A DNA stretch of 17,533 bases from UBA1756 sp045627805 (GCA_045627805.1 JAZQOJ010000193.1:1-17533); one strand, 5' to 3'. Positions 9,221 through 17,300 are shown, numbered from the stretch's first letter. The notes: generated by a model from the letters alone, not told the origin. Numbers and translations are program-made.

Positions 9221-10090
9221 ATGAATGTTGAAGAGTATATCGTAATGCGAGTGAATGCGCTTCTGCATCAGCAAGATGCGCGCATCGTGAAACGTCTTGA
9301 GGGCGGAATGAGCAACTACACTTATGTGGTGGAATCGGGTGGAAAATCATATACTTACCGCGTGCCGGGGAAATGTGCCGAATATTTTGTGGACCGCGAG
9401 AACGAGTACGCCAACATTCGCAAGGTGGATTCACTCGGCCTGAATAATGTCACCTATTATGTCGAAATCCTGTCGGGCGAGAAACTTGCGGAATATGTGG
9501 AGGGAACCGTTATGTCGGATACCGATGTTGTATCGTACAACGAGTTGTCGGTCAGTGCGTTAAGAAAACTTCACGGCAGCGATTTGCAGCTCAAGGATTA
9601 CGATCCGTTTGGCCGTTTGTCCGAGTATGAGCGCTATTGCACCGACCGCGGCTACGTCCATCCCGCCGATTATCTGGCTTTGCGCCAGCGATTGGACGAT
9701 ATGCGGCAGCTTTACCGGCAGGTGAAGCTCGTCCCCTGTCATTGCGACTACCAGCCCACCAACCTCGTTATTGCGGGCGATAAGCTGTACGTGCTCGACT
9801 GGGAGTTCGCTGGAATGAACGACCCGTTTTACGACATCGCTTGCTACGGCAATGCGGGTTTGGATAAGGCCTTGTCGCTGCTGGCAGCATACGTTGGCCA
9901 CGAACCCACGAAGGAAGAGTACCAGCGGCTGTATTTCCATCGCGCTTTCCAGTGCCTCCAGTGGTACAATGTCGCCATTTTCAAGGAGTTGGTCGGACTA
10001 AGCAAGGACCTGAATATGGATTTTGCCGCCGTGGCGGAGATGTTCAAGAATATGACCATCGAGCTCCTCGCTAAATACGACGCGCTGTAA
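9221..10090 (+). CDS. Choline/ethanolamine kinase-like phosphotransferase (APH/LicA fold)
   Basis: A 289-aa soluble kinase-like protein of the aminoglycoside phosphotransferase/choline kinase superfamily. The N-lobe holds a glycine-rich loop-like stretch, LEGGMSNYTYVVE (26-38), as in LicA-type proteins. The C-lobe has the catalytic loop CHCDYQPTN with H174, D176 and N181, and the metal-binding LDWEFAGMNDPFYDIA with D193. Together these give the Brenner-type HxDxxxxN ... D arrangement, so the active site looks intact. The likely substrate is a small hydroxyl compound such as choline or ethanolamine, but the family is broad and no substrate-specific residue can be read. An EamA transporter is convergent downstream. 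No LicC-type cytidylyltransferase is in the window. No signal peptide. Confidence 0.8.
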   Translation: MNVEEYIVMRVNALLHQQDARIVKRLEGGMSNYTYVVESGGKSYTYRVPGKCAEYFVDRENEYANIRKVDSLGLNNVTYYVEILSGEKLAEYVEGTVMSDTDVVSYNELSVSALRKLHGSDLQLKDYDPFGRLSEYERYCTDRGYVHPADYLALRQRLDDMRQLYRQVKLVPCHCDYQPTNLVIAGDKLYVLDWEFAGMNDPFYDIACYGNAGLDKALSLLAAYVGHEPTKEEYQRLYFHRAFQCLQWYNVAIFKELVGLSKDLNMDFAAVAEMFKNMTIELLAKYDAL

Positions 10091-10112
10091 TATCCGTTGA
10101 AACGGTGCTCTT

Positions 10113-10151
10113 GAAAACGGTCGGTCTTTTTCGTGAAGGTTGACCGTTTTC
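10113..10151 (+). terminator. Hairpin after the kinase-fold gene, possible terminator
   Basis: Ten-bp arms GAAAACGGTC (10113-10122) and GACCGTTTTC (10142-10151) pair perfectly around a 19-nt loop, 23 nt after the stop codon. The right arm ends TTTTC followed by CCGTTTTCC, so the T-tail is only moderate. Confidence 0.45.
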
Positions 10152-10203
10152 CCGTTTTCCGCGCAGCCGAAACTTTCTCCCTTCGAGGACATTATGAATG
10201 CTC

Positions 10204-10331
10204 AATGAGTAATGATGAATGAGTAATGATGAATGATTAATTGCTCATTGCTCATTGCACATTGCACATTGTTCATTGCACATTGCACATTGTTCATTGC
10301 ACATTGCACATTGCACATTGCACATTGCACA
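10204..10331. repeat. 7-bp repeat array with a strand switch, between convergent genes
   Basis: The left part is AATGAGT, AATGATG, AATGAGT, AATGATG, AATGATT (10204-10238). After AA, the right part is 13 in-phase units from 10241 to 10331: TTGCTCA x2, TTGCACA x2, TTGTTCA, TTGCACA x2, TTGTTCA, TTGCACA x5. The left motif AATGAGTAAT is nearly the reverse complement of ATTGCTCATT in the right part, so the centre can fold as an imperfect hairpin. It separates the kinase-fold gene from the EamA gene and encodes nothing credible. The region 10152-10203 is plain spacer. Confidence 0.9.
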
Positions 10332-10356
10332 ATCCTTCGTATGAGAAATTTACCTC

Positions 10357-11268
10357 TCACCCCTCTTTCCCCCGGCTGCCCGTCACGAGATAGACGCCGA
10401 TGAGAATGAGGATCAGCGCCACGGGTTTGTTCCAGGTGAAAATATCCTGTCCCATCGCGATGGCGACGCAGGCCGTCACCACGGGTTGCAGGTTGCTGTA
10501 CATACTCACCGTGGTGGGGCGCAGTGAGCGCAACGACAGTGGCAGCAGGAAGTAAGAAACCACCGTCGCAAAAATCAGCACCGTGAGCAGATTGAGGTAC
10601 GCCGCGGCCGGCGCCTGTCCGCAGAGCATCGGATTTTGTTCGGTCGAAAAGCCGCGCATCGCCCACGCCACGCATATCACACTTCCAATTGAAAACATCC
10701 ACTTCATCATTGTAATGGGATTGTATTTCTTTGATATTGTGCGTGTTATAAGCAGATATCCAGCATAGAAAAGAATGTTCACGAAGCAGAGTGTGAGCCC
10801 GATGGGCGTTGCGTTGGCATCGATTTTCCAGGAGAAAAGCACAATGCAGAGCGCGCCGCAAATGCCCACCATCACTCCCGCCGACTTGCGCCACGAGATG
10901 GGCTCCTTCAGGAATAGCGCCGCCATTAGCATCACGAGTAGCGGACTGGTGGCGGAAATCAGCGATACATAACAGGGCGAGGTGTAGCGGAATGCCTCGC
11001 CGAACGCCAACAGCGTGCCCGCAAGGATGATGGCTCCCCAGAAAAACAGTTTGCGGTCGCCTTTCTCCACCTTTTCCTTCGGAGTGAAAAGCGAGAGCAG
11101 CCAGAAAGCCGCCATCCCGAAAAGCATTCGCACCGCCGTGAACACTTCCGGAGTGAGGTACTGTGGCACTACGACTTTGGAGCAGTTCGGATTGATGCCG
11201 AAAATGACGTAAACGGCCAGCGCCGCCAGATGTCCTGCCCAGTTTTTCTCTAAATTGTTATTTTTCAA
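10357..11268 (-). CDS. DMT-superfamily EamA transporter
   Basis: A 303-aa inner-membrane protein with about ten predicted helices in two EamA repeats (about 12-140 and 154-296). Recognisable elements are the first helix AALAVYVIFGINPNCSK, VRMLFGMAAFWLL, FRYTSPCYVSLISATSPLLVMLMAALFL near the end of repeat 1 and LRPTTVSMYSNLQPVVTACVA in repeat 2. The substrate is unknown: this family exports metabolites or, in LicB-type members, imports choline. The best start is TTG at 11268, inside the last codons of the flippase gene (11-bp overlap). No ATG exists before residue 48, which would remove the first helix. The overlap suggests translational coupling as the last gene of the minus-strand run. Confidence 0.85.
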   Translation of the reverse strand: MKNNNLEKNWAGHLAALAVYVIFGINPNCSKVVVPQYLTPEVFTAVRMLFGMAAFWLLSLFTPKEKVEKGDRKLFFWGAIILAGTLLAFGEAFRYTSPCYVSLISATSPLLVMLMAALFLKEPISWRKSAGVMVGICGALCIVLFSWKIDANATPIGLTLCFVNILFYAGYLLITRTISKKYNPITMMKWMFSIGSVICVAWAMRGFSTEQNPMLCGQAPAAAYLNLLTVLIFATVVSYFLLPLSLRSLRPTTVSMYSNLQPVVTACVAIAMGQDIFTWNKPVALILILIGVYLVTGSRGKEG

Positions 11269-12571
11269 TTTCTTTCGATGGTTTGGAAGTGAAATTCCGT
11301 TGCAGATATTCTTTGGCCAGTTGGGAATAGCAGCGGATATCTTTTGCCGAGATGAGGCATTCGCGCAGCGAAAAATGCGTGCGCCGCAGGAAGAAAGTGA
11401 TCATAAAGGCCGCGTTGGCGGCATTGGCGCAGGTGGTTGTGATGGCCGCCCCGTAAATGCCGAGGCGTGGCACCAGCGTGAATCCCAGCGCGAATGTGAA
11501 CAGCATCCCGAACATCGCCCCGTAAGTGTTCATCTGGTAGCGTCCGCTGCCGGAAAAATAATGTCCGAAAATGAGGTAGAAGCTGTAAAACAGCGTTCCT
11601 GGCGCCAGAATCCAGATGAGGTAGGGAATCTCCGCAAATTCGGGACCGAAAAACCAAATGTAGAAACTGCTTGGAATACAGGCTAGTAGCAGCACGGCCG
11701 CCGCGGAAATCAGAAAGCAGGCCTTGCCTAAGTGGAGCGTGAGTTTCTGCGAATATTGCTCGTCTTGTGCGTTCGCAATGCGGGCGTACTGCACCAGGGC
11801 AATGCTGCGGCTGATAATCCAGATGGCTTCTGCCAGCGACACGGCATTGGAAAAGACACCAGTGCTTCCTTTGTCAATGTAAGCGGCTAATAAATAATAA
11901 CTTAAGCGTAAATTAAAGAATTGCACGAAATGGCTTGTCTGATTGAGAAAGCCGTATTTGAACAAATCTTTCAACACGTCCCTGTATTCGTTGAATGGTT
12001 GGAAATGGAATCCGCGGAATTCTTTCCGCAATAGAAAAAGCCCGCCCAGCCAGCTGCCTCCGTATGCGACGTAAAGTGCTATTATGTAGGCATTTATGTT
12101 TAATATATGAAAATGGAAGTAGCAAAGGCAAAGTGTGCCCAGCAGGGCGACGGGCTGCCACAGGTTGACATAGTTGGCGGCGGGCACGCGCTCGCGCCCG
12201 ATCAGGATGTTGGCGTTGACGGAACTGATGGAGGCCAGCGCCGACAAGGCGCAGACGTGCAGCACGATGGCCGCTGAAAGGTCGTGCTCGAACAGCGGAA
12301 CCGTGACGGCCGCGCACAAGCCAACCAGCACCGACCAGAGGTAGGCGGGAAGGATGAGCTTTGAAAAGTTGTGTTTCGGGGCGAGATAGACCAGACTGCT
12401 TCCGCTCACGATGTCGGAAAAGATCAGGATGAAGGTGATGGCGGTGAGCAGCAGCGATTGCTCGCCCTTGCCGACGTCGCCTACCGCTTGCGAAATGATG
12501 GCCGCAATAAGGAAATTGAGGATGCCGCTCAGGAATTTCGTGCCAAAGGTATTGATGATTTTCTTGAACAC
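11258..12571 (-). CDS. Wzx/MATE-type polysaccharide flippase-like membrane protein
   Basis: A 437-aa polytopic protein of the MOP exporter superfamily with about 12 to 14 hydrophobic helices. Family-like features are the N-terminal KKIINTFGTKFLSGILNFLI, a central amphipathic stretch (FKYGFLNQTSHFVQFFNLRL), a glycine-containing YSFYLIFGHYFSGSGR segment, and the C-terminal pair LGIYGAAITTTCANAANAAFM. Such proteins flip lipid-linked oligosaccharides, but the substrate is not readable. I start it at GTG 12571, 10 nt after the upstream stop at 12582, because the protein then begins MFKKIINTFG like family members. The longer frame to 12685 would overlap the YciO-like gene with low-complexity sequence. 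No polymerase or glycosyltransferase cluster flanks it here, which is unusual for a capsule or O-antigen Wzx. Confidence 0.8.
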   Translation of the reverse strand: MFKKIINTFGTKFLSGILNFLIAAIISQAVGDVGKGEQSLLLTAITFILIFSDIVSGSSLVYLAPKHNFSKLILPAYLWSVLVGLCAAVTVPLFEHDLSAAIVLHVCALSALASISSVNANILIGRERVPAANYVNLWQPVALLGTLCLCYFHFHILNINAYIIALYVAYGGSWLGGLFLLRKEFRGFHFQPFNEYRDVLKDLFKYGFLNQTSHFVQFFNLRLSYYLLAAYIDKGSTGVFSNAVSLAEAIWIISRSIALVQYARIANAQDEQYSQKLTLHLGKACFLISAAAVLLLACIPSSFYIWFFGPEFAEIPYLIWILAPGTLFYSFYLIFGHYFSGSGRYQMNTYGAMFGMLFTFALGFTLVPRLGIYGAAITTTCANAANAAFMITFFLRRTHFSLRECLISAKDIRCYSQLAKEYLQRNFTSKPSKEIEK

Positions 12572-12581
12572 GGCGCAGGAT

Positions 12582-13202
12582 TTAGAACAACAGATTGACG
12601 TCGCCCTTGCCTTCGCGGAGCACCTCGATGGAGCCGCCCGTGCAGTCAACCACGGTGGAGGGGATGTTGTCGCCGTAGCCGCCATCGATCACCATATCCA
12701 CACGGTCGCCATATTTCTCGTAAATCAGTTCGGGGTCGGTGGTGTACTCCACCACTTCGTCGTCGTCTTTCACGGAGGTGGAGAGGATGGGATGCCCCAG
12801 CAGGCGCACGATTTCGCGGATGATGGTGTTGTCGGGCACGCGTATGCCCACGGTTTTTTTCTGGCTCTGGATGATTTTGGGCACCTTGTTGTTGGCTTCC
12901 AGAATGAAAGTGTAGGGACCGGGCAGCACGCGTTTCATCACTTTGAAAGTGCTGTTGTCGAGCGGCTTCGTGTAGTCGGAGAGGTTGCTCAGGTCGTAGC
13001 AGATGAAGGTCATCGCCGACTTCTTTTTCTTGTCGCCCAGCAGTTCGGTGATGCGTTCCACGGCCTTCTGCTTGAAAATGTCGCATCCGATTCCGTAAAT
13101 CGTGTCAGTAGGATAGATGATGATGCCGCCATTTTCCAAGCAATCCACCGCCTTCTGAATCTCGCGCGGGTTTGGATTTTCTGGATATATTTTCAAAAAC
13201 AT
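12582..13202 (-). CDS. Sua5/YrdC/YciO-family protein, closest in pattern to YciO
   Basis: A 206-aa member of the YrdC fold family, often annotated as threonylcarbamoyl-AMP synthase. That enzyme makes TC-AMP from threonine, bicarbonate and ATP for tRNA t6A37. The N-terminal nucleotide-binding block GGIIIYPTDTIYGIGCD (25-41) is clear. The next segments (AMTFICYDLSNLSDYT, LPGPYTFILEANNKVP, VGIRVPDN, HPILSTSV, VDMVIDGG and the C-terminal REGKGDV) follow E. coli YciO more closely than YrdC, as I recall those sequences. YciO has been reported not to replace YrdC efficiently, so the t6A role is uncertain, although in Bacteroidota this form may be the main one. It starts 18 nt after the 3' end of the SRP RNA and is followed after 10 nt by the flippase. 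Confidence 0.88.
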   Translation of the reverse strand: MFLKIYPENPNPREIQKAVDCLENGGIIIYPTDTIYGIGCDIFKQKAVERITELLGDKKKKSAMTFICYDLSNLSDYTKPLDNSTFKVMKRVLPGPYTFILEANNKVPKIIQSQKKTVGIRVPDNTIIREIVRLLGHPILSTSVKDDDEVVEYTTDPELIYEKYGDRVDMVIDGGYGDNIPSTVVDCTGGSIEVLREGKGDVNLLF

Positions 13203-13220
13203 TGTATCGTAAATAAAAGA

Positions 13221-13318
13221 GGGTAAGCTACTTATATCACATCGCTACAACCAATGTACCCTTGCTGCATTCCTGCCCTGGGGGAGTTGAAAGGGAGCAG
13301 ATTGTATAAGACTTACCC
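13221..13318 (-). ncRNA. ffs: Signal recognition particle RNA (4.5S-type)
   Basis: On the minus strand, 13279-13258 reads AGGGCAGGAATGCAGCAAGG plus GT, the conserved domain IV hairpin (GGAA-type tetraloop region and GCAGCA) that binds Ffh. The ends pair: GGGTAAG (13318-13312) with CTTACCC (13227-13221), then CTTATA (13309-13304) with TATAAG (13236-13231), giving the long rod of a roughly 98-nt bacterial SRP RNA. A perfect promoter sits just upstream. A TCTTTTATTT run follows the 3' stem and may terminate transcription. It works with Ffh/FtsY in co-translational targeting to the Sec machinery, and secA is the divergent neighbour. Confidence 0.93.
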
Positions 13319-13322
13319 GCTG

Positions 13323-13352
13323 CAAAAATACAACTTTTTTCATTCACAGCAA
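13323..13352 (-). promoter_or_regulatory. Promoter of the SRP RNA gene
   Basis: On the minus strand, a -33 TTG (13352-13350) and a -7 TATTTTTG (13330-13323) are separated by 19 bp, an ideal Bacteroides promoter. The predicted start, 4-5 nt after the -7 box, coincides with the first G of the RNA at 13318, which supports both calls. Confidence 0.8.
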
Positions 13353-13423
13353 CCCCCTTCGTAAAAGTTTTCCAAACTTTTTTCTTCGCTAATTGTTATG
13401 ATGAATGGAAACGGATTTTTTCG

Positions 13424-13431
13424 TAAATTTG
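13424..13431 (+). promoter_or_regulatory. Predicted -7 element for secA
   Basis: TAAATTTG fits TAnnTTTG. It lies 55 nt before the secA ATG at 13487. The nearest TTG (13393-13395) is too far for a standard -33, so only the -7 is supported. No SecM-like leader frame is evident. Confidence 0.5.
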
Positions 13432-13486
13432 CAGCCGCTTTTTTGCATATATTAATTTTTGAAATAAAATACTTTAGAAAAATCAA

Positions 13487-16400
13487 ATGGCAAATTTTTT
13501 AACTAAACTGTTCGGTACCAAATACGACCGCGACCTCAAAGCGTTGGAACCCATTAAGGATGCCGTTCTGGAAGCTTGGCAGGATGTGCAGAAACTCTCC
13601 AACGACGAGCTCCGCGCGAAGACGATTGAATTCAGAGAAATCATTCATAATGAGATTCACGAAGAGGAGGCGCGCCTCGCCGAGATTCGTCAGGAAATTG
13701 ACGAGAATTACGATATGGAGCTCGATCGCAAACAGCATTTGTACGGCGAAATTGACCAGCTCGACAAGAAGATTTACAAAAAAACGCAAAGCGTTTTAGA
13801 CGATATCCTTCCGGAAGCTTTTGCTGTGATGAAGGAGACCGCGCGCCGTTTCAAGGAAAACGATGTCGTGGAAGTTACTGCCACTCAAATGGATATGGAT
13901 ATTGCGGCCTATCGCGACTGCGTGGAAATCGTGGACGGAAAGGCGCTTTACCACAACACTTGGTCGGCGGGCGGCAATATGATCAAGTGGGATATGTGCC
14001 ATTTCGATGTGCAGCTGATGGGCGGCGCCGTGCTGCACCAAGGCAAGATCGCAGAGATGGCCACGGGCGAAGGTAAGACCCTCGTCGCCACGCTCCCCGT
14101 CTATTTGAATGCCCTGCCGGGGAAGGGCGTGCACGTCGTCACCGTCAACGACTACTTGGCCAAGCGCGATAGCGAGTGGATGGGACTCCTCTACGAGTTC
14201 CACGGGCTCACCGTTGACTGCATCGACAAGCACGAGCCCAACACCGAGGCACGCCGCAAAGCTTACGAAGCCGACGTGACCTACGGAACCAACAACGAGT
14301 TCGGCTTCGACTACCTCCGCGACAATATGGCCCGCAACCTGACGGAACTGGTGCAGCGTCCCCACAATTACGCCATTGTGGATGAGGTTGACTCCGTGTT
14401 GATCGACGATGCCCGTACGCCGCTCATCATTTCCGGCCCCACTCCCCGCGGCGACCAGCAGGAATTCGACAAGTACAAACCCACCGTTGAAAAACTTTAT
14501 AACGCTCAGAAAAACCTCATCACAGAAATCTTCCCGAAAGCCAAGAAACTGGTGCTTGAGAATCCTGACATCAAACCGCAGGAACTGGGCGCACAGCTGC
14601 TTCTGCGTTGCCAGCGCGGCCTCCCGAAAAACAAGGCCCTCATCAAGTTCCTCGGCGAACAGGGTATCAAGAACATTTTGCTCCGCACCGAATCCTTCTA
14701 TATGGCTGAGCAAAACCGCAATATGTTCATCATCGACAACGACTTGACGCCTCTTGATGATGAATTGAACGAGAAGGTTCACAAACTGAATCAGAAATTC
14801 GAGGAAATCGGGAAATTCTATTCCGAAATCGAACAGATGGATGCCGATGCGCAGAGACATCAGATGGAAAACCTGAAGAAGGATGCCGCCTCTTTGCGCA
14901 AGGAGTGCGACCACACGATGGCTTCCTTGAAAGAGCAGTTGGCCTACACGCGTGAAGCCGAAGACAGCGGAAAATTTGCAAAATCTTTGTACAACATTTT
15001 GGCTGTCGGAAAAAATATCGTGCTGCTCGACCGATATATGGGCGCTGAACCCAACGAGACCGCGTTGGCCGCCTATCGCGATGAGCTGGTCGCCACGTTG
15101 CAGGGCGAAATCGGCAAGTGCGACAATAACAGTTTGGAACGCAAGCACTGTCTGGAGAATATGCTGAAGCAGGCATCGGGTGTGGATGTGGCTTGCAATG
15201 GCACTCAGTTGGAGATGATGCGCGAAGTGAACTTCGGCAAGTACGGCTTGAACTTCGTGATTGAGGAGAAACTCAATTCTGTGAACATTATGGAGAAGGG
15301 TATCGAGGCGGTTTCGCATTCGGCAGAGGAGGCGAAATTGTTCATCCTGCCCGAAGTGGGAACCGAGATCAGCAAGCTGGAGCACGAGGACCTGGATCCG
15401 AAGGAAAAGGCGGCCCGCAAAGCCGAAATCTACCGCGAGTTCGCCGTCGCTTCCGAGCGTGTACACACGGTCACGCAGTTGCTCAAGGCCTACACGATGT
15501 TTGAAAAGGATGTCGAGTACGTCATCATCGACAACAAGGTGAAGATTGTGGACGAGCAGACGGGCCGTATTATGGAAGGCCGCCGCTACTCCGATGGCTT
15601 GCACCAGGCCATTGAAGCGAAGGAGAACGTGAAGGTGGAGGCCGCCACGCAGACCTATGCGACCATCACCTTGCAGAATTACTTTAGAATGTACAAGAAA
15701 CTGGCTGGTATGACGGGTACGGCATCCACGGAGGCCGGCGAGTTCGACAAGATTTACAACCTCGACGTGGTGCAGATCAAGACCAACCGTCCGATTGCCC
15801 GTATCGACGAGGAAGACCAGGTATATAAGACCAAGCGCGAGAAATATGCCGCTGTGGTGGACAAGATTCTGGAACTGCACGAGCAGGGGCGCCCGGTATT
15901 GGTGGGTACCACCAATGTGGAAACCTCTGAGTTGCTGTCGCAGATTCTGACGCGCCGTCACATCGCGCACAACGTGTTGAACGCCAAGTTGCACAAGAAA
16001 GAGGCCGACATCGTGGCGGAGGCCGGTCAGCCGGGTGCTGTCACCATTGCCACCAATATGGCGGGCCGTGGTACCGATATCAAGCTGGGACCTGGCGTGA
16101 AGGAGTTGGGCGGATTGGCCATCATCGGCACTGAGCGTCACGACTCTCGCCGTGTGGACCGTCAGTTGCGTGGACGTTCCGGCCGTCAGGGCGACCCGGG
16201 AAGCTCCCTTTTCTTTGTCTCTCTGGAAGACAACCTGATGCGTCTGTTCGGTTCCGAAAAGATTGCCAACGTGATGGACAAGATCGGTTTGCAGGATGGC
16301 GAGGTCATTCAGCACAGTATGATTTCGAAGTCGATTGAGCGTGCCCAGAAGAAGGTGGAGGAGAACAACTTCGGCATTCGTAAGCGCCTGATCGAGTACG

Positions 16401-17275
16401 ACGACGTGATGAACTCGCAGCGCGACACCATTTACCGTAAGCGCCGCAATGCGTTGTACGGCGACAAGCTGGCCATCGACATTTCGGAAATGTTGGAGGA
16501 CGTGTGCGCCACCATTGTGGAGGAAAACTGGAATGCCCGCGATTACCAGGGATTTGTCGCCGACCTGATTACGCTTTGCGGTTGCGAGTCGCCATTCGGC
16601 GAGGGTGAGTTCTTGGAAACCCGCGCCGACAAGCTGCTCGACAAGTTGTTCCCGGTGGTTTATGAGAATTACAAGGTGAAGATGGAGCAGCTGTGCACGC
16701 GCATTTCGCCCGTCATCGACCGCGTGTATTTGAATGAGGGGCATCGTTTCCAGAACATCGCGTTCCAGATTACGGATGGCACGCGAATGCTGAATGTGGT
16801 GGCTCCTTTGAAAAAATGCTATGAAACAAAGGGTTACGAAATCAAATTGTCGATTGAGAAGGGTATCACGCTGGCCGTGATCGACAATGCTTGGAAGGAG
16901 CATCTCCGTGAGATGGACGATTTGAAGCAGTCGGTGCAGAACGCCTCCTACGAGCAGAAGGATCCGTTATTGATTTACAAGCTGGAATCGTTTGACCTGT
17001 TCGACAAGTTGTTGCAGCGCATCAGCAAAGAAATCGTGTCGTTCCTCAACAAGGGTTTCCTGCCCGAGATGGAGCGGCAGGAGGTGAAGGAGGCGCAGTT
17101 GCCCGAGTCGGAGGCGAAGAAGTTGCAGACCAGTCGAGGCGGCGAAGGCGGTGCGAGACCTGGAATGAAGGGTGGCGCGCCCATTCACGTTGAGAAGAAG
17201 GTGGGCCGCAACGACCCGTGTCCGTGCGGGTCCGGAAAAAAGTATAAAAATTGTTGTGGGCGCGGTCAGTTCTGA
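13487..17275 (+). CDS. secA: Preprotein translocase ATPase SecA, with a large extra insertion
   Basis: A 1262-aa motor that pushes unfolded preproteins through SecYEG using ATP (E. coli SecA: 901 aa). Motifs in order: Walker A ATGEGKT at 192-198; TYGTNNEFGFDYLRDNM in the first nucleotide-binding domain; Walker B DEVD at 299-302; preprotein cross-linking region starting about 310, including GLPKNKALIKFLGEQGIK, typical of Bacteroidota; LAGMTGTA; MAGRGTDIKLG from 858; RQLRGRSGRQGDPGSS from 892 (arginine finger region); helical scaffold/wing; and a C-terminal SEC-C zinc motif with C1245, C1247, C1256 and C1257. The odd part is about 409-588 (nt 14711-15250): a mostly charged, helical segment between FYMAEQ and NFVIEEKLNSV, where I recall other Bacteroidota having only about 10-15 residues. 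No frameshift or stop interrupts it and both flanks are in frame, so the protein looks functional. The ATG has an A-rich leader without Shine-Dalgarno. Confidence 0.97.
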   Translation: MANFLTKLFGTKYDRDLKALEPIKDAVLEAWQDVQKLSNDELRAKTIEFREIIHNEIHEEEARLAEIRQEIDENYDMELDRKQHLYGEIDQLDKKIYKKTQSVLDDILPEAFAVMKETARRFKENDVVEVTATQMDMDIAAYRDCVEIVDGKALYHNTWSAGGNMIKWDMCHFDVQLMGGAVLHQGKIAEMATGEGKTLVATLPVYLNALPGKGVHVVTVNDYLAKRDSEWMGLLYEFHGLTVDCIDKHEPNTEARRKAYEADVTYGTNNEFGFDYLRDNMARNLTELVQRPHNYAIVDEVDSVLIDDARTPLIISGPTPRGDQQEFDKYKPTVEKLYNAQKNLITEIFPKAKKLVLENPDIKPQELGAQLLLRCQRGLPKNKALIKFLGEQGIKNILLRTESFYMAEQNRNMFIIDNDLTPLDDELNEKVHKLNQKFEEIGKFYSEIEQMDADAQRHQMENLKKDAASLRKECDHTMASLKEQLAYTREAEDSGKFAKSLYNILAVGKNIVLLDRYMGAEPNETALAAYRDELVATLQGEIGKCDNNSLERKHCLENMLKQASGVDVACNGTQLEMMREVNFGKYGLNFVIEEKLNSVNIMEKGIEAVSHSAEEAKLFILPEVGTEISKLEHEDLDPKEKAARKAEIYREFAVASERVHTVTQLLKAYTMFEKDVEYVIIDNKVKIVDEQTGRIMEGRRYSDGLHQAIEAKENVKVEAATQTYATITLQNYFRMYKKLAGMTGTASTEAGEFDKIYNLDVVQIKTNRPIARIDEEDQVYKTKREKYAAVVDKILELHEQGRPVLVGTTNVETSELLSQILTRRHIAHNVLNAKLHKKEADIVAEAGQPGAVTIATNMAGRGTDIKLGPGVKELGGLAIIGTERHDSRRVDRQLRGRSGRQGDPGSSLFFVSLEDNLMRLFGSEKIANVMDKIGLQDGEVIQHSMISKSIERAQKKVEENNFGIRKRLIEYDDVMNSQRDTIYRKRRNALYGDKLAIDISEMLEDVCATIVEENWNARDYQGFVADLITLCGCESPFGEGEFLETRADKLLDKLFPVVYENYKVKMEQLCTRISPVIDRVYLNEGHRFQNIAFQITDGTRMLNVVAPLKKCYETKGYEIKLSIEKGITLAVIDNAWKEHLREMDDLKQSVQNASYEQKDPLLIYKLESFDLFDKLLQRISKEIVSFLNKGFLPEMERQEVKEAQLPESEAKKLQTSRGGEGGARPGMKGGAPIHVEKKVGRNDPCPCGSGKKYKNCCGRGQF

Positions 17276-17300
17276 GTTCGCGGATTGCCTAACACGTCAA

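Noticed and set aside
10241..10331. Possible CRISPR array
   Set aside because: Units are 7 bp with no spacers and no cas genes nearby. It is a simple tandem array.
10202..10894. A 230-codon minus frame ending in repeated NVQCAM-like residues
   Set aside because: The peptide repeats are the 7-bp array read in three frames in turn, and the rest is out of frame with the conserved EamA gene.
12572..12685. N-terminal extension of the flippase
   Set aside because: It overlaps the YciO-like coding region and reads as Ala/Thr/Ser-rich low-complexity sequence. GTG 12571 gives a normal N-terminus.
13796..16903. A 1035-codon open frame on the minus strand inside secA
   Set aside because: It is exactly antisense to strongly conserved secA motifs, has no family resemblance or promoter, and is explained by the codon usage of secA leaving the opposite frame open.
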